Counted from the first letter of the stretch, positions 1 to 9,185 are shown. The stretch is 44,891 bases of DNA from Streptosporangiales bacterium (GCA_009379955.1 WHST01000047.1:1-44891); one strand, 5' to 3'. The notes: generated by a model not told the origin, from the sequence alone. Numbers and translations are program-made.

Positions 1-5
1 AGCGG

Positions 6-141
6 CAGGTTGACGTGCGGGCTCTACCGCACCGTTGTGATCACGCCGTCGCCAGGGACACCGCGGGCCACCCCCTACTTTTCACCCGTAGGGGATGGCC
101 CGCCAGGGTCCCCCAGTGGTTGACGTGATCAACGGGGACTT
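6..141. repeat. Left copy of a perfect 136-bp inverted repeat
   Basis: Bases 6-141 are, base for base, the reverse complement of 44756-44891, with no mismatch over 136 bp. Beyond base 141 the similarity continues imperfectly to about 167. It holds a strong hairpin (65-78 pairing with 88-101, one mismatch, 9-nt loop) and direct copies of GGTTGACGTG at 8-17 and 118-127, with a variant at 180-189. No reading frame or transposase is associated. It lies just past the 3' end of the DUF349 gene. The first five bases of the window lie outside the repeat. Confidence 0.95.
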
Positions 142-174
142 GACCTCGTGCAGGGACGAGGTGAAGTCCCCGTT
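131..174. repeat. Palindromic repeat, family A, copy 1
   Basis: Left arm 131-149 (AACGGGGACTTGACCTCGT) pairs with 156-174 with a single mismatch at base 142 and a 6-nt loop (GCAGGG). Copies 2 and 3 of the same palindrome are at 19485-19528 and about 44726-44763. It overlaps the inner end of the terminal repeat and lies 59 bp from the stop codon of the DUF349 gene, so it could act as a terminator for that minus-strand gene. The spread of copies argues for a dispersed element. Confidence 0.85.
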
Positions 175-232
175 CGGGAGGTTAACGTGATCACTTCGGA
201 CCCCGCGAGAAGTGGCGCGGGCCTCGGGGCCG

Positions 233-1462
233 TCAGCTGAACTCGGCCAGCGTGCGTTCGGCTTCCGCGAGCCATTCGCGGCGGGCCTCCGCGGCGTCGC
301 GGGCGTCGTGGGCGTCCTTCTCCCGGCCGGCGGCCCCGGCCTTCTCGGCCCGGGAGTCGAGCTTCGCGATCGACTCGCGCAGCTGCGCGACGGTGGCCTC
401 GGCGCGCGCCCTGGCCTCGGGGTTGGTACGCCGCCACTCCCGCTCCTCCGCCTCGCGCACCGCGTCCTCGACGCGACGCATGCGCGACTCGATGCGGGAC
501 CGGTCGCCGCGCGGGACGTGGCCGGCGGCGTTCCAGCGCTCGTGCACGTCGCGCAGGGCGTTGCGGGTCGCGGAGAGGTCGGTGACGGGCAGGAGCGCCT
601 CGGCCTCCTCGACGAGGGTGGTCTTCTGCTCGAGGTTGGCGCGCTGCTCCGCGTCGCGCTGGTCGAACACGGCCGACCGTGCGGCGAAGAACGCGTCCTG
701 GGAGGCCTTGAAGCGGTTCCAGAGGTCCTGGTCGACGGAGCGTTCGGCGCGACCGGCCGCGCGCCATTCGTTCATCAGGTCGCGGAAGCGCCCCGACGTG
801 GGTCCCCAGTCGGTGGAGTCCTGGAGCGACTCGGCCTCGGTGACGAGCCGTTGCTTGGCGGCACGGGCCTCGTCGTGGTGGCTCGCGAGGTCCTGGAAGT
901 AGCGGCGGCGTCGCTTGGCGAAGGTGTTGCGCGCGGCGGCGAGCCGCTTCCACAGCGCCTGGTCGGTGGGCCGGTCGAGCCGGTCGAGGGTCTTCCAGAG
1001 GTCGATGAGCTCGCGGATCCGGTCGCCGCCCGCCTTCCACCGCGTGCCGTTGGCGGCGATCTCCTCCGCCTCGGCCACCACGGCCTCCTTGCGCTGCCTC
1101 GCCTCGTCGCGGTGGCGTTCGCGCTCCTCGCGGACGACCTCGCGACGGCGTTCGACGGCGGGACTGAGGGCGTCGAGGCGGGCGCTCAGCGCGTCGAGGT
1201 CGCCCACCGCGGCGGCGGAGGCGAGGGACTCGCGCAGGTGCGCGATCTGCTTGGTCGCCTGGTCGGGGGAGAGCGCTCCCCGTCCGATGCGCTGCTCGAT
1301 CAGGTCGACCTCGGTGGCGAGCTCGTCGAACTTGCGGTGGAAGAACGCGAGGGCCTCCTCGGGCGACCCCGCCTGCCATGACCCGACGACACGCTCGCCC
1401 TCGGACGTGCGCACGTAGACGGTGCCGTCGTCGTCGACGCGGCCCCACGGGTCGCTCGTCAC
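233..1462 (-). CDS. DUF349 repeat, coiled-coil protein
   Basis: Protein of about 409 residues, rich in Glu, Arg and Ala, with repeated helical segments of the DUF349 type (W-K-x2-G-x3-R pattern followed by LWKRL or LWNRF and a later F motif), for example around residues 130-190 and 205-265. The N-terminal segment carries a short conserved stretch (SDPWGRVDDDGTVYVR) typical of the actinobacterial members. Function is unknown; long amphipathic helices suggest a protein-interaction or scaffolding role in the cytoplasm. I choose the GTG at 1462 because a strong GGAGGAGG ribosome site sits 4 nt before it; the next start upstream (GTG at 1480) would place that site inside the gene. It lies 27 bp downstream of the cyclophilin gene on the same strand, an arrangement conserved in Streptomyces, where relA follows further out; here the window ends first. 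Confidence 0.85.
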   Translation of the reverse strand: MTSDPWGRVDDDGTVYVRTSEGERVVGSWQAGSPEEALAFFHRKFDELATEVDLIEQRIGRGALSPDQATKQIAHLRESLASAAAVGDLDALSARLDALSPAVERRREVVREERERHRDEARQRKEAVVAEAEEIAANGTRWKAGGDRIRELIDLWKTLDRLDRPTDQALWKRLAAARNTFAKRRRRYFQDLASHHDEARAAKQRLVTEAESLQDSTDWGPTSGRFRDLMNEWRAAGRAERSVDQDLWNRFKASQDAFFAARSAVFDQRDAEQRANLEQKTTLVEEAEALLPVTDLSATRNALRDVHERWNAAGHVPRGDRSRIESRMRRVEDAVREAEEREWRRTNPEARARAEATVAQLRESIAKLDSRAEKAGAAGREKDAHDARDAAEARREWLAEAERTLAEFS

Positions 1463-1479
1463 GGCTCCTCCTCCGGCCA

Positions 1480-1489
1480 CGGTGCCCTG
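1480..1489 (-). promoter_or_regulatory. Short gap between cyclophilin and DUF349 genes
   Basis: Only 27 bp separate the cyclophilin stop (1490) from the DUF349 start (1462), and the region is taken up by the GGAGGAGG ribosome site. No promoter or terminator is visible, so the two minus-strand genes are probably one transcript. Confidence 0.5.
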
Positions 1490-2311
1490 CTACGCCTTCT
1501 CGACCGTGATGTTCTTGATGGTGACCTTCTTCTTGGGCGGGCCGCCGCCGACCTGCGGATCCTCCTTGGTGACGCCACCCTTGGCCACCTTCTCGACCAT
1601 ACCGATACCGCCTGTGACGTGCCCGAACACGGTGTACTGGGGTGGCAGCGGCGAATCCTTGTAAACGATGAAGAACTGGCTGCCGTTACTGTCCGGCGTC
1701 CCGCTGTTCGCCATCGCGAGCGTGCCCTTCTTGTACGTCGCGCCGGTGGTGTTCTCGGACGCGTACTGGTAGCCAGGGCCCTGGGCCTCGCCCTTGGGCT
1801 TGCCGCACTGCAGCACGTAGATCTGCTTGTTGACCACCCGGTGGCACGGCGTGGCGTCGAAGAACTTCTTGCTCGCCAGGAAGCCGAACGAGTTGACCGT
1901 GCACGGCGCCTTCTTGCCGTCGAGTGCCACCGTGATGTCGCCGCGGTTGGTGGCGAGCGTGGCCTCGAACTCGGACTTGACCGGCTTCTTCGGCGGCGTG
2001 CCGACGTCCTTCTGCTTGCCCGCCTGGGCAGGGACCTTGGCGTAGGCGCAGGTGTTCGCGGCGGCCTTGGTGGGGGTCGGCTTCGGCGGCGCCGACGACT
2101 CCTTGGTCGGCAACGCCGACGGATCGTCGCGGTCCTTCTTGGACAGCGTCAAGGCGAGGAACGTCATGCCACCGACGACCACCACGACGATGAGGACCGA
2201 CGTGACCACGGCTCTGATCGTGCGCCGGCGTTCGTCCTTGCGGATCCTGCGCGTGACCTGGCGCTGGTACCTCTCGCGCTCGAGCTGCCTGCGTCGCTCC
2301 TTGCCGGGCAC
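1490..2311 (-). CDS. Membrane-anchored cyclophilin-type peptidyl-prolyl isomerase
   Basis: Protein of 273 residues. A basic, charged N-terminus (about 1-31) precedes one hydrophobic segment (about 32-56), then a Pro/Thr/Lys-rich linker and a cyclophilin domain from about residue 110 to the end. Family hallmarks are present: FDATPCHRVV with the catalytic-type Arg, LAMANSGTPDSNGSQFFI, and FGHVTGG near the C-terminus. The orientation expected from the basic N-terminus puts the isomerase domain outside the membrane, where it would assist folding of exported proteins. GTG start with an AGGAGG site about 9 nt upstream. It is divergent from the MBL hydrolase/hisS operon and probably cotranscribed with the DUF349 gene. 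Confidence 0.9.
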   Translation of the reverse strand: MPGKERRRQLERERYQRQVTRRIRKDERRRTIRAVVTSVLIVVVVVGGMTFLALTLSKKDRDDPSALPTKESSAPPKPTPTKAAANTCAYAKVPAQAGKQKDVGTPPKKPVKSEFEATLATNRGDITVALDGKKAPCTVNSFGFLASKKFFDATPCHRVVNKQIYVLQCGKPKGEAQGPGYQYASENTTGATYKKGTLAMANSGTPDSNGSQFFIVYKDSPLPPQYTVFGHVTGGIGMVEKVAKGGVTKEDPQVGGGPPKKKVTIKNITVEKA

Positions 2312-2520
2312 GCGCTCATCCTCCTCGTGGGAATACTCCGGGATCCCGGCATGGTAGCTGGCGCGGGAGGAGCCGTGAGGGGCCCCGCCGCGGTTGATGC
2401 CGCCTCGTGATCACCTGACGGGACGCTGGGGGCATGTCGTGCGCGGCCGCGCACGCCGCGTCGGTACGCTCGGCAGTATCCCGAGGACATCCGGTCCGGG
2501 GCGAGATGTGGGGGTTTTCG

Positions 2521-3210
2521 GTGCTCATCGCCGGCTTCCCCGCCCAGGCGTTCGGCACGAACTGTTACGTCGTCGCGCCTGCGGCAGGTGAGGAGTGCGT
2601 CGTCGTCGACCCCGGCTACGGGGTGCGACGCGAGCTCGACGCGCTCATCGACGAACACCGGCTGCGGCCCGTGGCCGTGCTGCTGACCCACGGGCACCTC
2701 GACCACACCTTCTCGGTCACGCCCGTCTGCGGGGCGCGCGACGTGGCCGCGTACATCCACCCCGACGACGCCGAGCTGCTGGAGCACCCCGAGCGCGGCC
2801 TGTCGCCGGAGACGGTCGCGATGCTCGGCGGCTTCGAGTGGACCGAGCCGGACGACGTGAAGCCGCTCGCCGACGGCGAGACCGTCGAGCTCGCCGGCCT
2901 GGAGATCGGCGTCGACCACGCTCCCGGCCATACCAGGGGGTCGGTGCTGTTCCGGCTGCCGGCCGACGACGACGTGCCCGAGGTGTGCCTGGCGGGCGAC
3001 GTGCTGTTCGCCGGCTCGATCGGCCGCACCGACCTGCCCGGCGGCGACCACGCGACGATGCTGCAGACCCTGCGGACGAGGGTGCTGCCGCTCGCCGACA
3101 CGACGGTCGTCCTGCCGGGCCACGGCCCCCAGACGACGATCGGCCGGGAGCGTCGCGGGAACCCGTTCCTGCGGGAGCTGCTCGACCAGGAGAGTGGAAC
3201 AGAGAACTAG
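2521..3210 (+). CDS. MBL-fold hydrolase (glyoxalase II-like)
   Basis: Metallo-beta-lactamase fold protein of about 229 residues. The zinc-binding motif THGHLDH is at residues 56-62, followed by [18 protein letters not shown] and a C-terminal LPGHGPQT, which together supply the usual two-metal site. The family includes hydroxyacylglutathione hydrolases and related thioesterases; the substrate here is not known. The GTG at 2521 gives the N-terminus [16 protein letters not shown] that matches Streptomyces relatives, and a GGGGG stretch lies 7 nt upstream; an ATG at 2506 would add five residues and cannot be excluded. Its stop codon overlaps the hisS start by one base (TAGTG), so it is translated as the first gene of the hisS-aspS operon. 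The 209 bp upstream hold the divergent promoters for this gene and the cyclophilin. Confidence 0.85.
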   Translation: MLIAGFPAQAFGTNCYVVAPAAGEECVVVDPGYGVRRELDALIDEHRLRPVAVLLTHGHLDHTFSVTPVCGARDVAAYIHPDDAELLEHPERGLSPETVAMLGGFEWTEPDDVKPLADGETVELAGLEIGVDHAPGHTRGSVLFRLPADDDVPEVCLAGDVLFAGSIGRTDLPGGDHATMLQTLRTRVLPLADTTVVLPGHGPQTTIGRERRGNPFLRELLDQESGTEN

Positions 3211-4466
3211 TGGCAACCTTCCGTGCGCCCAAGGGCACCTACGACCTCCTCCCGCCGTTGTCCGAGACCCACCTCGCCGTGCGCGCCGGCCTCGCCGACC
3301 CGCTGCGCGCCGCCGGTTACGGCTACGTCGAGACGCCGACGTTCGAGGACACCGGTCTGTTCGAACGCGGCGTCGGCGAGTCGACCGACGTCGTCAGCAA
3401 GGAGATGTACACGTTCGACGACAAGGGCGGCCGGTCGCTGACGCTGCGGCCCGAGGGCACCGCCAGCGTCGTCCGCTCCGCCGTCGAGCACCACCTCGAC
3501 CGCGGCTCGCTGCCGGTCAAGCTCTGGTACTCGGGCTCGATGTACCGGTACGAGCGGCCGCAGGCCGGCCGCTACCGCCACTTCTGGCAGGTGGGCGCCG
3601 AGGCGCTCGGGCTGGAGGACCCGGCGCTCGACGCCGAGCTCGTCCAGCTGGCCGTCGCGGGCTACCGGTCGCTCGGCCTGACCAGGTTCCGGGTGCTGCT
3701 GAACACGTTGGGCTGCCGCGAGTGCCGGCCGGCGTACCGCGAGAAGCTGCTCGGCTTCCTGCGCGGCCTCGACCTCGACGAGCCCACCCGGGCACGTGCG
3801 GAGCTGAACCCGTTGCGGATGTTCGACGACAAGCGGCCCGAGATCGCCGACGCGATGACGGCCGCGCCGCTGGTGGTCGACGAGCTGTGCGCGGAGTGCC
3901 GCGCGTACCACGACGAGGTGCGCGCGCTGCTCGATGACGTCGGTGTCGCGTACGAGGACTCGCCTCGGCTGGTCCGCGGTCTCGACTACTACACCCGCAC
4001 CACGTTCACGTTCGACCACCCGGGACTCGGCGCGCAGTCGGAGATCGGCGGCGGCGGCAGGTACGACGGCCTCGCGGAGCTCGTCGGCGGGCCCCGGCTG
4101 CCCGGCGTCGGCTGGGCGCTCGGCGTCGACCGCACGGTGCTCGCGCTCGAGGCCGAGGGCGTCACGGTGGCCGCGGCGGCGGTGGCCGGCGCGTTCCTGG
4201 TCCCGCTCGGCGACGAGGCACGCAGGCGTGCCTTCGGCCTGCTGACCGAGCTGCGGTCGGTGGGGGTCGAGGCTGACATGGCGTACGGCGGACGCGGCCT
4301 CAAGGGCGCGATGAAGGCGGCCGACAGGTCGGGAGCGCGCTACGCGGTGATCATCGGCGAGCGAGATCTCGCCGGCGGCGTCGCGCAGGTCAAGGACCTC
4401 GCCAGTGGCGAGCAGGACGCCGTCGCGCTGACCGATCTCGTCGCAGCACTGAAGGAGAAGCTTTGA
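3210..4466 (+). CDS. hisS: Histidyl-tRNA synthetase
   Basis: Class II aminoacyl-tRNA synthetase of 418 residues, charging tRNA-His. Motif 2 is seen as [16 protein letters not shown], the histidine-specific segment as [15 protein letters not shown], and motif 3 as [12 protein letters not shown]-terminal anticodon-binding domain ends the protein. The GTG start at 3210 shares a base with the preceding stop, and an AGGAG sequence lies about 15 nt upstream; the conserved N-terminus [13 protein letters not shown] follows at once. The stop overlaps the aspS start (TTGA). No T-box or other leader is visible upstream, as usual for this operon in Actinobacteria. Confidence 0.97.
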   Translation: MATFRAPKGTYDLLPPLSETHLAVRAGLADPLRAAGYGYVETPTFEDTGLFERGVGESTDVVSKEMYTFDDKGGRSLTLRPEGTASVVRSAVEHHLDRGSLPVKLWYSGSMYRYERPQAGRYRHFWQVGAEALGLEDPALDAELVQLAVAGYRSLGLTRFRVLLNTLGCRECRPAYREKLLGFLRGLDLDEPTRARAELNPLRMFDDKRPEIADAMTAAPLVVDELCAECRAYHDEVRALLDDVGVAYEDSPRLVRGLDYYTRTTFTFDHPGLGAQSEIGGGGRYDGLAELVGGPRLPGVGWALGVDRTVLALEAEGVTVAAAAVAGAFLVPLGDEARRRAFGLLTELRSVGVEADMAYGGRGLKGAMKAADRSGARYAVIIGERDLAGGVAQVKDLASGEQDAVALTDLVAALKEKL

Positions 4467-6253
4467 TCCGCACCCACGACGCCGGCGCGCTGCGTGCTGC
4501 GCACGCCGGTGACACGGTCACCCTCGCCGGCTGGGTCGCGCGCCGCCGCGACCACGGCGGTGTCGTCTTCGTCGACCTGCGCGACGCGAGCGGTGTCGTC
4601 CAGGTCGTGTTCCGTTCCGACTCCGTGGCGACTGCCGCCGGCGACCTGCGCAGCGAGTACTGCGTGCGGGTCACCGGCATGGTCGCGCGGCGTCCGGCCG
4701 GCAACGAGAACCCGGCGCTGCCGACGGGCGACGTCGAGGTCGACGCCGCGGAGCTCGTGGTGCTCAGCGAGTCGGCCCCGCTGCCGTTCCCGCTCGACGA
4801 GCACGTCGACGTCGGCGAGGAGGTCAGGCTCAGGTACCGGTACCTCGACCTGCGCAGGCCGGGCCCCGCGGCCGCGATCCGGATGCGTTCGGAGATCAAC
4901 CGCGTCGCCCGCGAGGTGCTGCACGCGCGCGACTTCGTCGAGATCGAGACCCCGACGATGACGCGGTCGACGCCGGAGGGCGCGCGCGACTTCGTCGTGC
5001 CCGCCCGGCTGCGTCCCGGCTCCTGGTACGCGCTCCCACAGTCGCCGCAGCTGTTCAAGCAGCTGCTCATGGTCGCGGGCATGGAGCGCTACTTCCAGAT
5101 CGCGCGGTGCTACCGCGACGAGGACTTCCGGGCCGACCGGCAGCCGGAGTTCACCCAGCTCGACGTCGAGATGTCGTTCGTGTCCGAGGACGACGTGATC
5201 GAGGTCGGCGAGGCGGTCGCGTCCGCGCTGTGGCGCGAGGTCGCCGGGCACGAGATCCCGTTGCCGATCCCGCGCATCGCGTACCACGAGGCGATGGCGC
5301 GCTTCGGATCCGACAAGCCCGACCTGCGGTTCGGCCAGGAGCTCACCGAGCTGACCGGGTTCTTCGCCGAGACCCCGTTCCGGGTGTTCCAGGCGGAGTA
5401 CGTCGGCGCGGTGGTCATGCCCGGCGGTGCCACGCAGACCCGCAAGCAGCTCGACGGCTGGCAGGACTGGGCGAAGGCGCGCGGTGCCAAGGGCCTCGCG
5501 TACGTCCTCGTCGGTGACGACGGCACGCTCGGCGGCCCGGTGGCGAGGAACCTCGCCGAGCACGAGCGCGATGGGCTCGCGAAGGCGGTCGGCGCCGAGC
5601 CAGGTGACGCCGTGTTCTTCGCGGCCGGCACGCCGCGCGACGCCCGTCCGCTCCTCGGCGCGGCGCGCCTGGAGATCGGCCGACGCTGCGGCCTGATCGA
5701 CGAGAGCAGCTGGGCGTTCTGCTGGGTCAAGGACGCACCGCTGTTCGAGCTGGCGTCGGCGACCGACGACGTCGCCGTCGGTTCCGGCACCTGGACCGCG
5801 GTGCACCACGCGTTCACCTCGCCGAAGGACGAGTGGGCCGACCGGCTGGAGGAGGCCCCCGGCGACGTGCTCGGCTACGCGTACGACCTGGTCTGCAACG
5901 GCAACGAGATCGCCGGTGGGTCGATCCGTATCCACCGCGGCGACGTGCAGCAGCGGGTCTTCGACCTGATGGGGATCGGCGCCGAGGAGGCCCAGGCGAA
6001 GTTCGGCTTCCTCCTCGACGCGCTGCAGTACGGTCCGCCGCCGCACGGCGGCGTCGCGTTCGGCTGGGACCGCGTCTGCATGCTGCTCGCGGGAGCCGAC
6101 TCGCTGCGCGAGGTGATCGCGTTCCCCAAGTCCGGCGGTGGGTTCGACCCGCTCACGGGCGCGCCGGCACCGATCACGGCGCAGCAGCGCAGGGAAGCGG
6201 GCATCGACGCGGTTCCCAAGTCGGCCGCGGGCGGCGAGAATCATCCGTCATGA
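4463..6253 (+). CDS. aspS: Aspartyl-tRNA synthetase
   Basis: Bacterial-type AspRS of 596 residues: an N-terminal OB-fold anticodon domain (about 1-105), the class II catalytic core with motif 2 ([14 protein letters not shown], then [13 protein letters not shown]), a GAD-type insertion in the middle, and motif 3 ([16 protein letters not shown]). The start is TTG at 4463, within the hisS stop (TTGA), with a GAAGGAGAAG ribosome site just upstream. Residue 31 is His in the RRRDHGG stretch; in the well-studied Pseudomonas enzyme His31 goes with non-discriminating AspRS, which also makes Asp-tRNA-Asn. That this enzyme is non-discriminating is an inference. Confidence 0.97.
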   Translation: MIRTHDAGALRAAHAGDTVTLAGWVARRRDHGGVVFVDLRDASGVVQVVFRSDSVATAAGDLRSEYCVRVTGMVARRPAGNENPALPTGDVEVDAAELVVLSESAPLPFPLDEHVDVGEEVRLRYRYLDLRRPGPAAAIRMRSEINRVAREVLHARDFVEIETPTMTRSTPEGARDFVVPARLRPGSWYALPQSPQLFKQLLMVAGMERYFQIARCYRDEDFRADRQPEFTQLDVEMSFVSEDDVIEVGEAVASALWREVAGHEIPLPIPRIAYHEAMARFGSDKPDLRFGQELTELTGFFAETPFRVFQAEYVGAVVMPGGATQTRKQLDGWQDWAKARGAKGLAYVLVGDDGTLGGPVARNLAEHERDGLAKAVGAEPGDAVFFAAGTPRDARPLLGAARLEIGRRCGLIDESSWAFCWVKDAPLFELASATDDVAVGSGTWTAVHHAFTSPKDEWADRLEEAPGDVLGYAYDLVCNGNEIAGGSIRIHRGDVQQRVFDLMGIGAEEAQAKFGFLLDALQYGPPPHGGVAFGWDRVCMLLAGADSLREVIAFPKSGGGFDPLTGAPAPITAQQRREAGIDAVPKSAAGGENHPS

Positions 6254-6858
6254 GCTCTGATTCCAGCGCCGAGTCACTGCCCGCCCCGCAGAAGGGGCGA
6301 GCGCCGGCGCTGCGCGCGTCCGACGCCGACCGCCACGAGGCGGCCGAGGTCCTGCGCGCCGCGGCCGGTGACGGCCGGCTCGACCTCGACGAGCTCGACG
6401 AGCGGCTCGGGCTGGTGTTCGCTGCCAAGACCAGGGCCGACCTCGAGCCGATCCTCGCCGATCTCGTGACCGCGGCGCCGTCCCCACCGGTGCCGGCGGA
6501 CTCCGGCGAGCCGCTCGTCCTCGAGACGGGCAGCGGCACGATCAAGCGGAGCGGGGCATGGCTGGTGCCGCGCCGGATCAGGGCGCAGTGCGGGAGCGGC
6601 ACGGTGAAGCTCGACTTCACCGAGGCGACGTGCCCGCCCGAGATAGTCGTCGAGGCGACCGCCAGGTCGGGCAGCGTCGTGCTGATCGTGCCACGCGGGT
6701 GGGCCGTCCGCATCGAGTCCGCGTCCACCACCAGCGGCTCCGTCCTGAGCAAGGCGAACGACCCGGTCGAGCCCGGTGCGCCCCTGCTGCGGGTGCACGG
6801 CAGCGTGCGCAGCGGCACCGTCAAGGTGCGCTACCGCTACCGCCGCCGCTCGCGCTGA
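6250..6858 (+). CDS. DUF1707 domain protein
   Basis: Protein of 202 residues. The N-terminal part (about 18-70) has the DUF1707 signature: [33 protein letters not shown] followed by [14 protein letters not shown]. The C-terminal part is rich in beta-strand-like repeats with Gly-Ser-Gly-Thr patterns ([32 protein letters not shown]), a polymer-like or beta-helix-type arrangement seen in other members. No membrane segment or signal peptide. DUF1707 domains are common in actinobacterial membrane or regulatory proteins, but a molecular role is not established. The ATG overlaps the aspS stop (ATGA), so the gene is coupled to the hisS-aspS operon. Confidence 0.85.
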   Translation: MSSDSSAESLPAPQKGRAPALRASDADRHEAAEVLRAAAGDGRLDLDELDERLGLVFAAKTRADLEPILADLVTAAPSPPVPADSGEPLVLETGSGTIKRSGAWLVPRRIRAQCGSGTVKLDFTEATCPPEIVVEATARSGSVVLIVPRGWAVRIESASTTSGSVLSKANDPVEPGAPLLRVHGSVRSGTVKVRYRYRRRSR

Positions 6859-6946
6859 CCGCCTGACAACCGAGGCAGCACCTGCGCTGGTGACCATCCG
6901 TCGCTGGGGTGGCACGCGCTGTGGCGTCGCTGGCACAGTGTGCCGA

Positions 6947-6975
6947 GGTGAACACTGGGTAAACGACGGGTGACG
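6947..6975 (-). promoter_or_regulatory. Pho-box-like triple direct repeat upstream of the alkaline phosphatase
   Basis: Three 7-mers spaced exactly 11 bp apart: GGTGAAC (6947-6953), GGTAAAC (6958-6964) and GGTGACG (6969-6975). Read on the minus strand they are GTTCACC, GTTTACC and CGTCACC, i.e. the GTTCACC direct-repeat units known for PhoP in Streptomyces. The site lies 17-45 nt before the phosphatase ATG. The position is close to the start codon, so activation would require a near-leaderless transcript or a different start; repression is also possible. Confidence 0.5.
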
Positions 6976-6991
6976 AATCGGTGGTGCCACG

Positions 6992-8254
6992 ATGTTCGAC
7001 GCGGTGATACGCAAGGGCTGGGCGGTCTCCGGGCTACTCGCGCTCGGGGTGGCGACGATGCTCACCGTCCACGGCGACCGGGCCGGCCAGGCGGACGGCC
7101 ACGGCCAGGTGGCGCGCAACGTCATCTACCTGCAGGGCGACGGCATGGGCCTTGCGCATCGCAACCTGATCCGGCTCGCCACGGTGGGCCAGGACGACGA
7201 CCTCGTCATGAACGAGCTGCCGGTCACCGGGTCGGTGCACACCGACGCCGCCGACCCGGAGGAGGCCGTGACCGACTCGGCGGCCGCCGCGACGGCGTTC
7301 GCCACGGGGCACAAGACGTACAACGGCGCGATCGGCGTCGACGCCGACGGCAACCGGGTCGAGACCGTTCTGGAGATGGCGAAGAAGGCCGGCAAGGCGA
7401 CCGGTCTCGTGACGACCGCGCAGGTGACCGACGCGTCGCCGGCGGCGTTCGCGGCGCACGTGCCCGACCGCGGCGACCAGAGCGAGATCGCGCGCCAGTA
7501 CCTGGACGAGAGCCGCCCGGACGTCATCCTCGGCGGCGGCGAGGACTGGTGGTACCCGAAGGGTGAGCCAGGCGCCTGGCCCGACCACCCGGAGACCGAC
7601 CCGACCGAGGAGAGCCAGGGCACCAAGGGCAACCTCGTCGAGAAGGCGAAGGACCTCGGCTACGAGTACCTCACGAACGCCGACGAGCTCCGCGAGGCCG
7701 AGGGCGACCGGCTGCTCGGGCTGTTCGCCAACGAGGAGATGTTCGAGTACCACCCGGAGGGCGAGGGTGACCTGTACGACCCGAGCGTCCCGCTCACCGA
7801 CATGACGGACCAGGCGCTGCAGACGCTCTCGCGCCACCGACAGGGCTTCTTCCTCATGGTCGAGGAGGAGGGCATCGACGGCATGGCGCACGCCAACAAC
7901 GCCGCGCTGACGATCACGTCAGGCCAGGCGCTCGACGACACCGTCGCCACCGTCCTGCGGTTCGTGCAGGAGAACCCGCGCACCCTGGTGATCGTCGGCG
8001 GCGACCACGAGACCGGCGGCCTCACGATCGAGAACGTCGACGGCGAGGACGAAGGCGGCTCGGGTCAGCAGCAGGAGGACGGCCCGTTCACCATCGCGGG
8101 TTCTGACCTGCAGTTCACGGTCGACTGGACCACCGGCGGGCACACGGCCGCGGACACGCCCGTGACGGCGACGGGCCCCGGCTCGGCGCGTCTCGACGGG
8201 ACGATCGACAACACCGACGTGTTCTGGGCGATGGTCAAGGCGATGCGCCTATAG
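6992..8254 (+). CDS. Secreted PhoA-family alkaline phosphatase
   Basis: Phosphomonoesterase of 420 residues. The N-terminus is a signal peptide (basic residues at 7-8, hydrophobic core about 11-26) without a lipobox. The PhoA active site is complete: metal-binding Asp50 in YLQGDGMG, nucleophile Ser96 in TDSAAAATAFATG, Glu/Asp/His in EEEGIDGMAHANN (Asp296, His300), Asp338-His339 in VGGDHETGG, and His384 in TTGGHTAADTP. Expected role: release of phosphate from organic esters outside the cell. The ATG at 6992 has no clear ribosome site. Pho-box-like repeats directly upstream suggest phosphate control. The gene is convergent with the GNAT gene, and a palindrome between them may terminate both. 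Confidence 0.93.
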   Translation: MFDAVIRKGWAVSGLLALGVATMLTVHGDRAGQADGHGQVARNVIYLQGDGMGLAHRNLIRLATVGQDDDLVMNELPVTGSVHTDAADPEEAVTDSAAAATAFATGHKTYNGAIGVDADGNRVETVLEMAKKAGKATGLVTTAQVTDASPAAFAAHVPDRGDQSEIARQYLDESRPDVILGGGEDWWYPKGEPGAWPDHPETDPTEESQGTKGNLVEKAKDLGYEYLTNADELREAEGDRLLGLFANEEMFEYHPEGEGDLYDPSVPLTDMTDQALQTLSRHRQGFFLMVEEEGIDGMAHANNAALTITSGQALDDTVATVLRFVQENPRTLVIVGGDHETGGLTIENVDGEDEGGSGQQQEDGPFTIAGSDLQFTVDWTTGGHTAADTPVTATGPGSARLDGTIDNTDVFWAMVKAMRL

Positions 8255-8307
8255 ACCGCACCGCCAGGCTCATCGCTGCGGGCTCGCCGGGCCGCCGGGC
8301 CGCGGCA

Positions 8308-8357
8308 CGTGAACGGCACCCTCACCGTGTCAGGGCACGGTGAGGGTGCCCCTCACG
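8308..8357. repeat. Palindromic repeat, family B, copy 1 (possible bidirectional terminator)
   Basis: Core arms 8315-8331 (GGCACCCTCACCGTGTC) and 8334-8350 pair with one mismatch around a 2-nt centre; pairing extends outward with gaps to 8308/8357. The second copy at 19393-19446 differs at one base in the 36-bp core. It sits between convergent genes (alkaline phosphatase and GNAT), where a bidirectional terminator is expected, and it encodes the last residues and stop codon of the GNAT gene. Confidence 0.8.
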
Positions 8358-9122
8358 GGTGAGCGTCGGGTCGTCGGGGTGGGTCGCTGCCGCGACCACG
8401 GCGCCGGTGAAGGTGTGCTGGCAGGTGAAGCCGAGGCTCCCGTACATGCCGCGGGCCGCGTCGTTGTCGGCGTACATCCCGAGGGTGACCGGTGACCTGC
8501 CCTCCTCGAGGAACCGCCGGGTGACCCAGCCCATGAGCGCGCGGGCGTGCCCGCGGCGGCGATGCGCGGCCGCGGTGGCGACCGACGACACGTGCGCGAC
8601 GGTCGCGCTGCGGCTGGTGTCGGCGAGGCACGCGACGAGCACGCCGTCGTCGTCACGGATGCCCGCCCACCGGTGCGACCTGCCGTCGTCCGGCCAGGTC
8701 GACGCTCCCGGACTGACCTCGTGGAGCAGCGCGGAGACGTCGTCGTGGTCGTCCGGCACGAGCCAGCGGGCGCCGGCCGCGCCGGGGAGGGACGGGGGCG
8801 GGGTGGTCGTCCACATCCAGTCCCAGTCCGACCGGCTCTCGACGCGGAGGTCGGTGGGCAGGTGGTCGAGCCACCCGCGGGGCAGCGACGCTCGCCGCGC
8901 GTCCGGGATCTCGTCGAGGAGCGCGGCGACGACGGTGGCGGCACCGTGCGGCGAGCCGACGCCGGCGAAACCCGGCCGGCCGTGGTGGGTGTTCGCCCAC
9001 ACGACCGCGCCGTCGCCGGCCCACGCGCCGTCGGTCACGGCCCCGTTGGCGACCGCGACGCGGACGTACATGTCGCCGTCGGTGGCTGCCAGGAGATCAT
9101 CGGGCGAGAGGGCTTCGATCAC
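8322..9122 (-). CDS. GNAT-family N-acetyltransferase
   Basis: Protein of 266 residues. The C-terminal half is a GNAT domain with the acetyl-CoA loop VATAAAHRRRGHARALMGWV (about residues 180-199) and the later motif LGMYADNDAARGMYGSLGF, typical of the fold. The N-terminal half has no recognised motif and may be a degenerate second GNAT unit, as in some two-domain acetyltransferases. Substrate unknown. Start is GTG at 9122 with only a weak ribosome site. The gene lies 102 bp downstream of the MMPL-hydrolase fusion on the same strand, with a hairpin in between. Its final codons fall inside palindrome family B. Confidence 0.8.
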   Translation of the reverse strand: MIEALSPDDLLAATDGDMYVRVAVANGAVTDGAWAGDGAVVWANTHHGRPGFAGVGSPHGAATVVAALLDEIPDARRASLPRGWLDHLPTDLRVESRSDWDWMWTTTPPPSLPGAAGARWLVPDDHDDVSALLHEVSPGASTWPDDGRSHRWAGIRDDDGVLVACLADTSRSATVAHVSSVATAAAHRRRGHARALMGWVTRRFLEEGRSPVTLGMYADNDAARGMYGSLGFTCQHTFTGAVVAAATHPDDPTLTREGHPHRALTR

Positions 9123-9148
9123 CCGACAAGCCTAGCCATCCGTAAGTG

Positions 9149-9185
9149 CCGTTCCGGCGAGCCGACTGTTACGCCGGACGGTGCC
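9149..9185 (-). terminator. Hairpin between the MMPL-hydrolase fusion and the GNAT gene
   Basis: Arms GCCGTTCCGGCG (about 9149-9160) and CGCCGGACGGTGC (about 9173-9185) pair over roughly 11 bp with one bulge and a 12-nt loop. It lies just downstream of the MMPL-hydrolase stop and before the GNAT start on the minus strand, so it could be a terminator or attenuator. No U-run follows, as is common in GC-rich Actinobacteria. Confidence 0.5.

Noticed and set aside
3150-3215. T-box leader upstream of hisS
   Set aside because: hisS starts within the stop of the preceding gene, so there is no leader.
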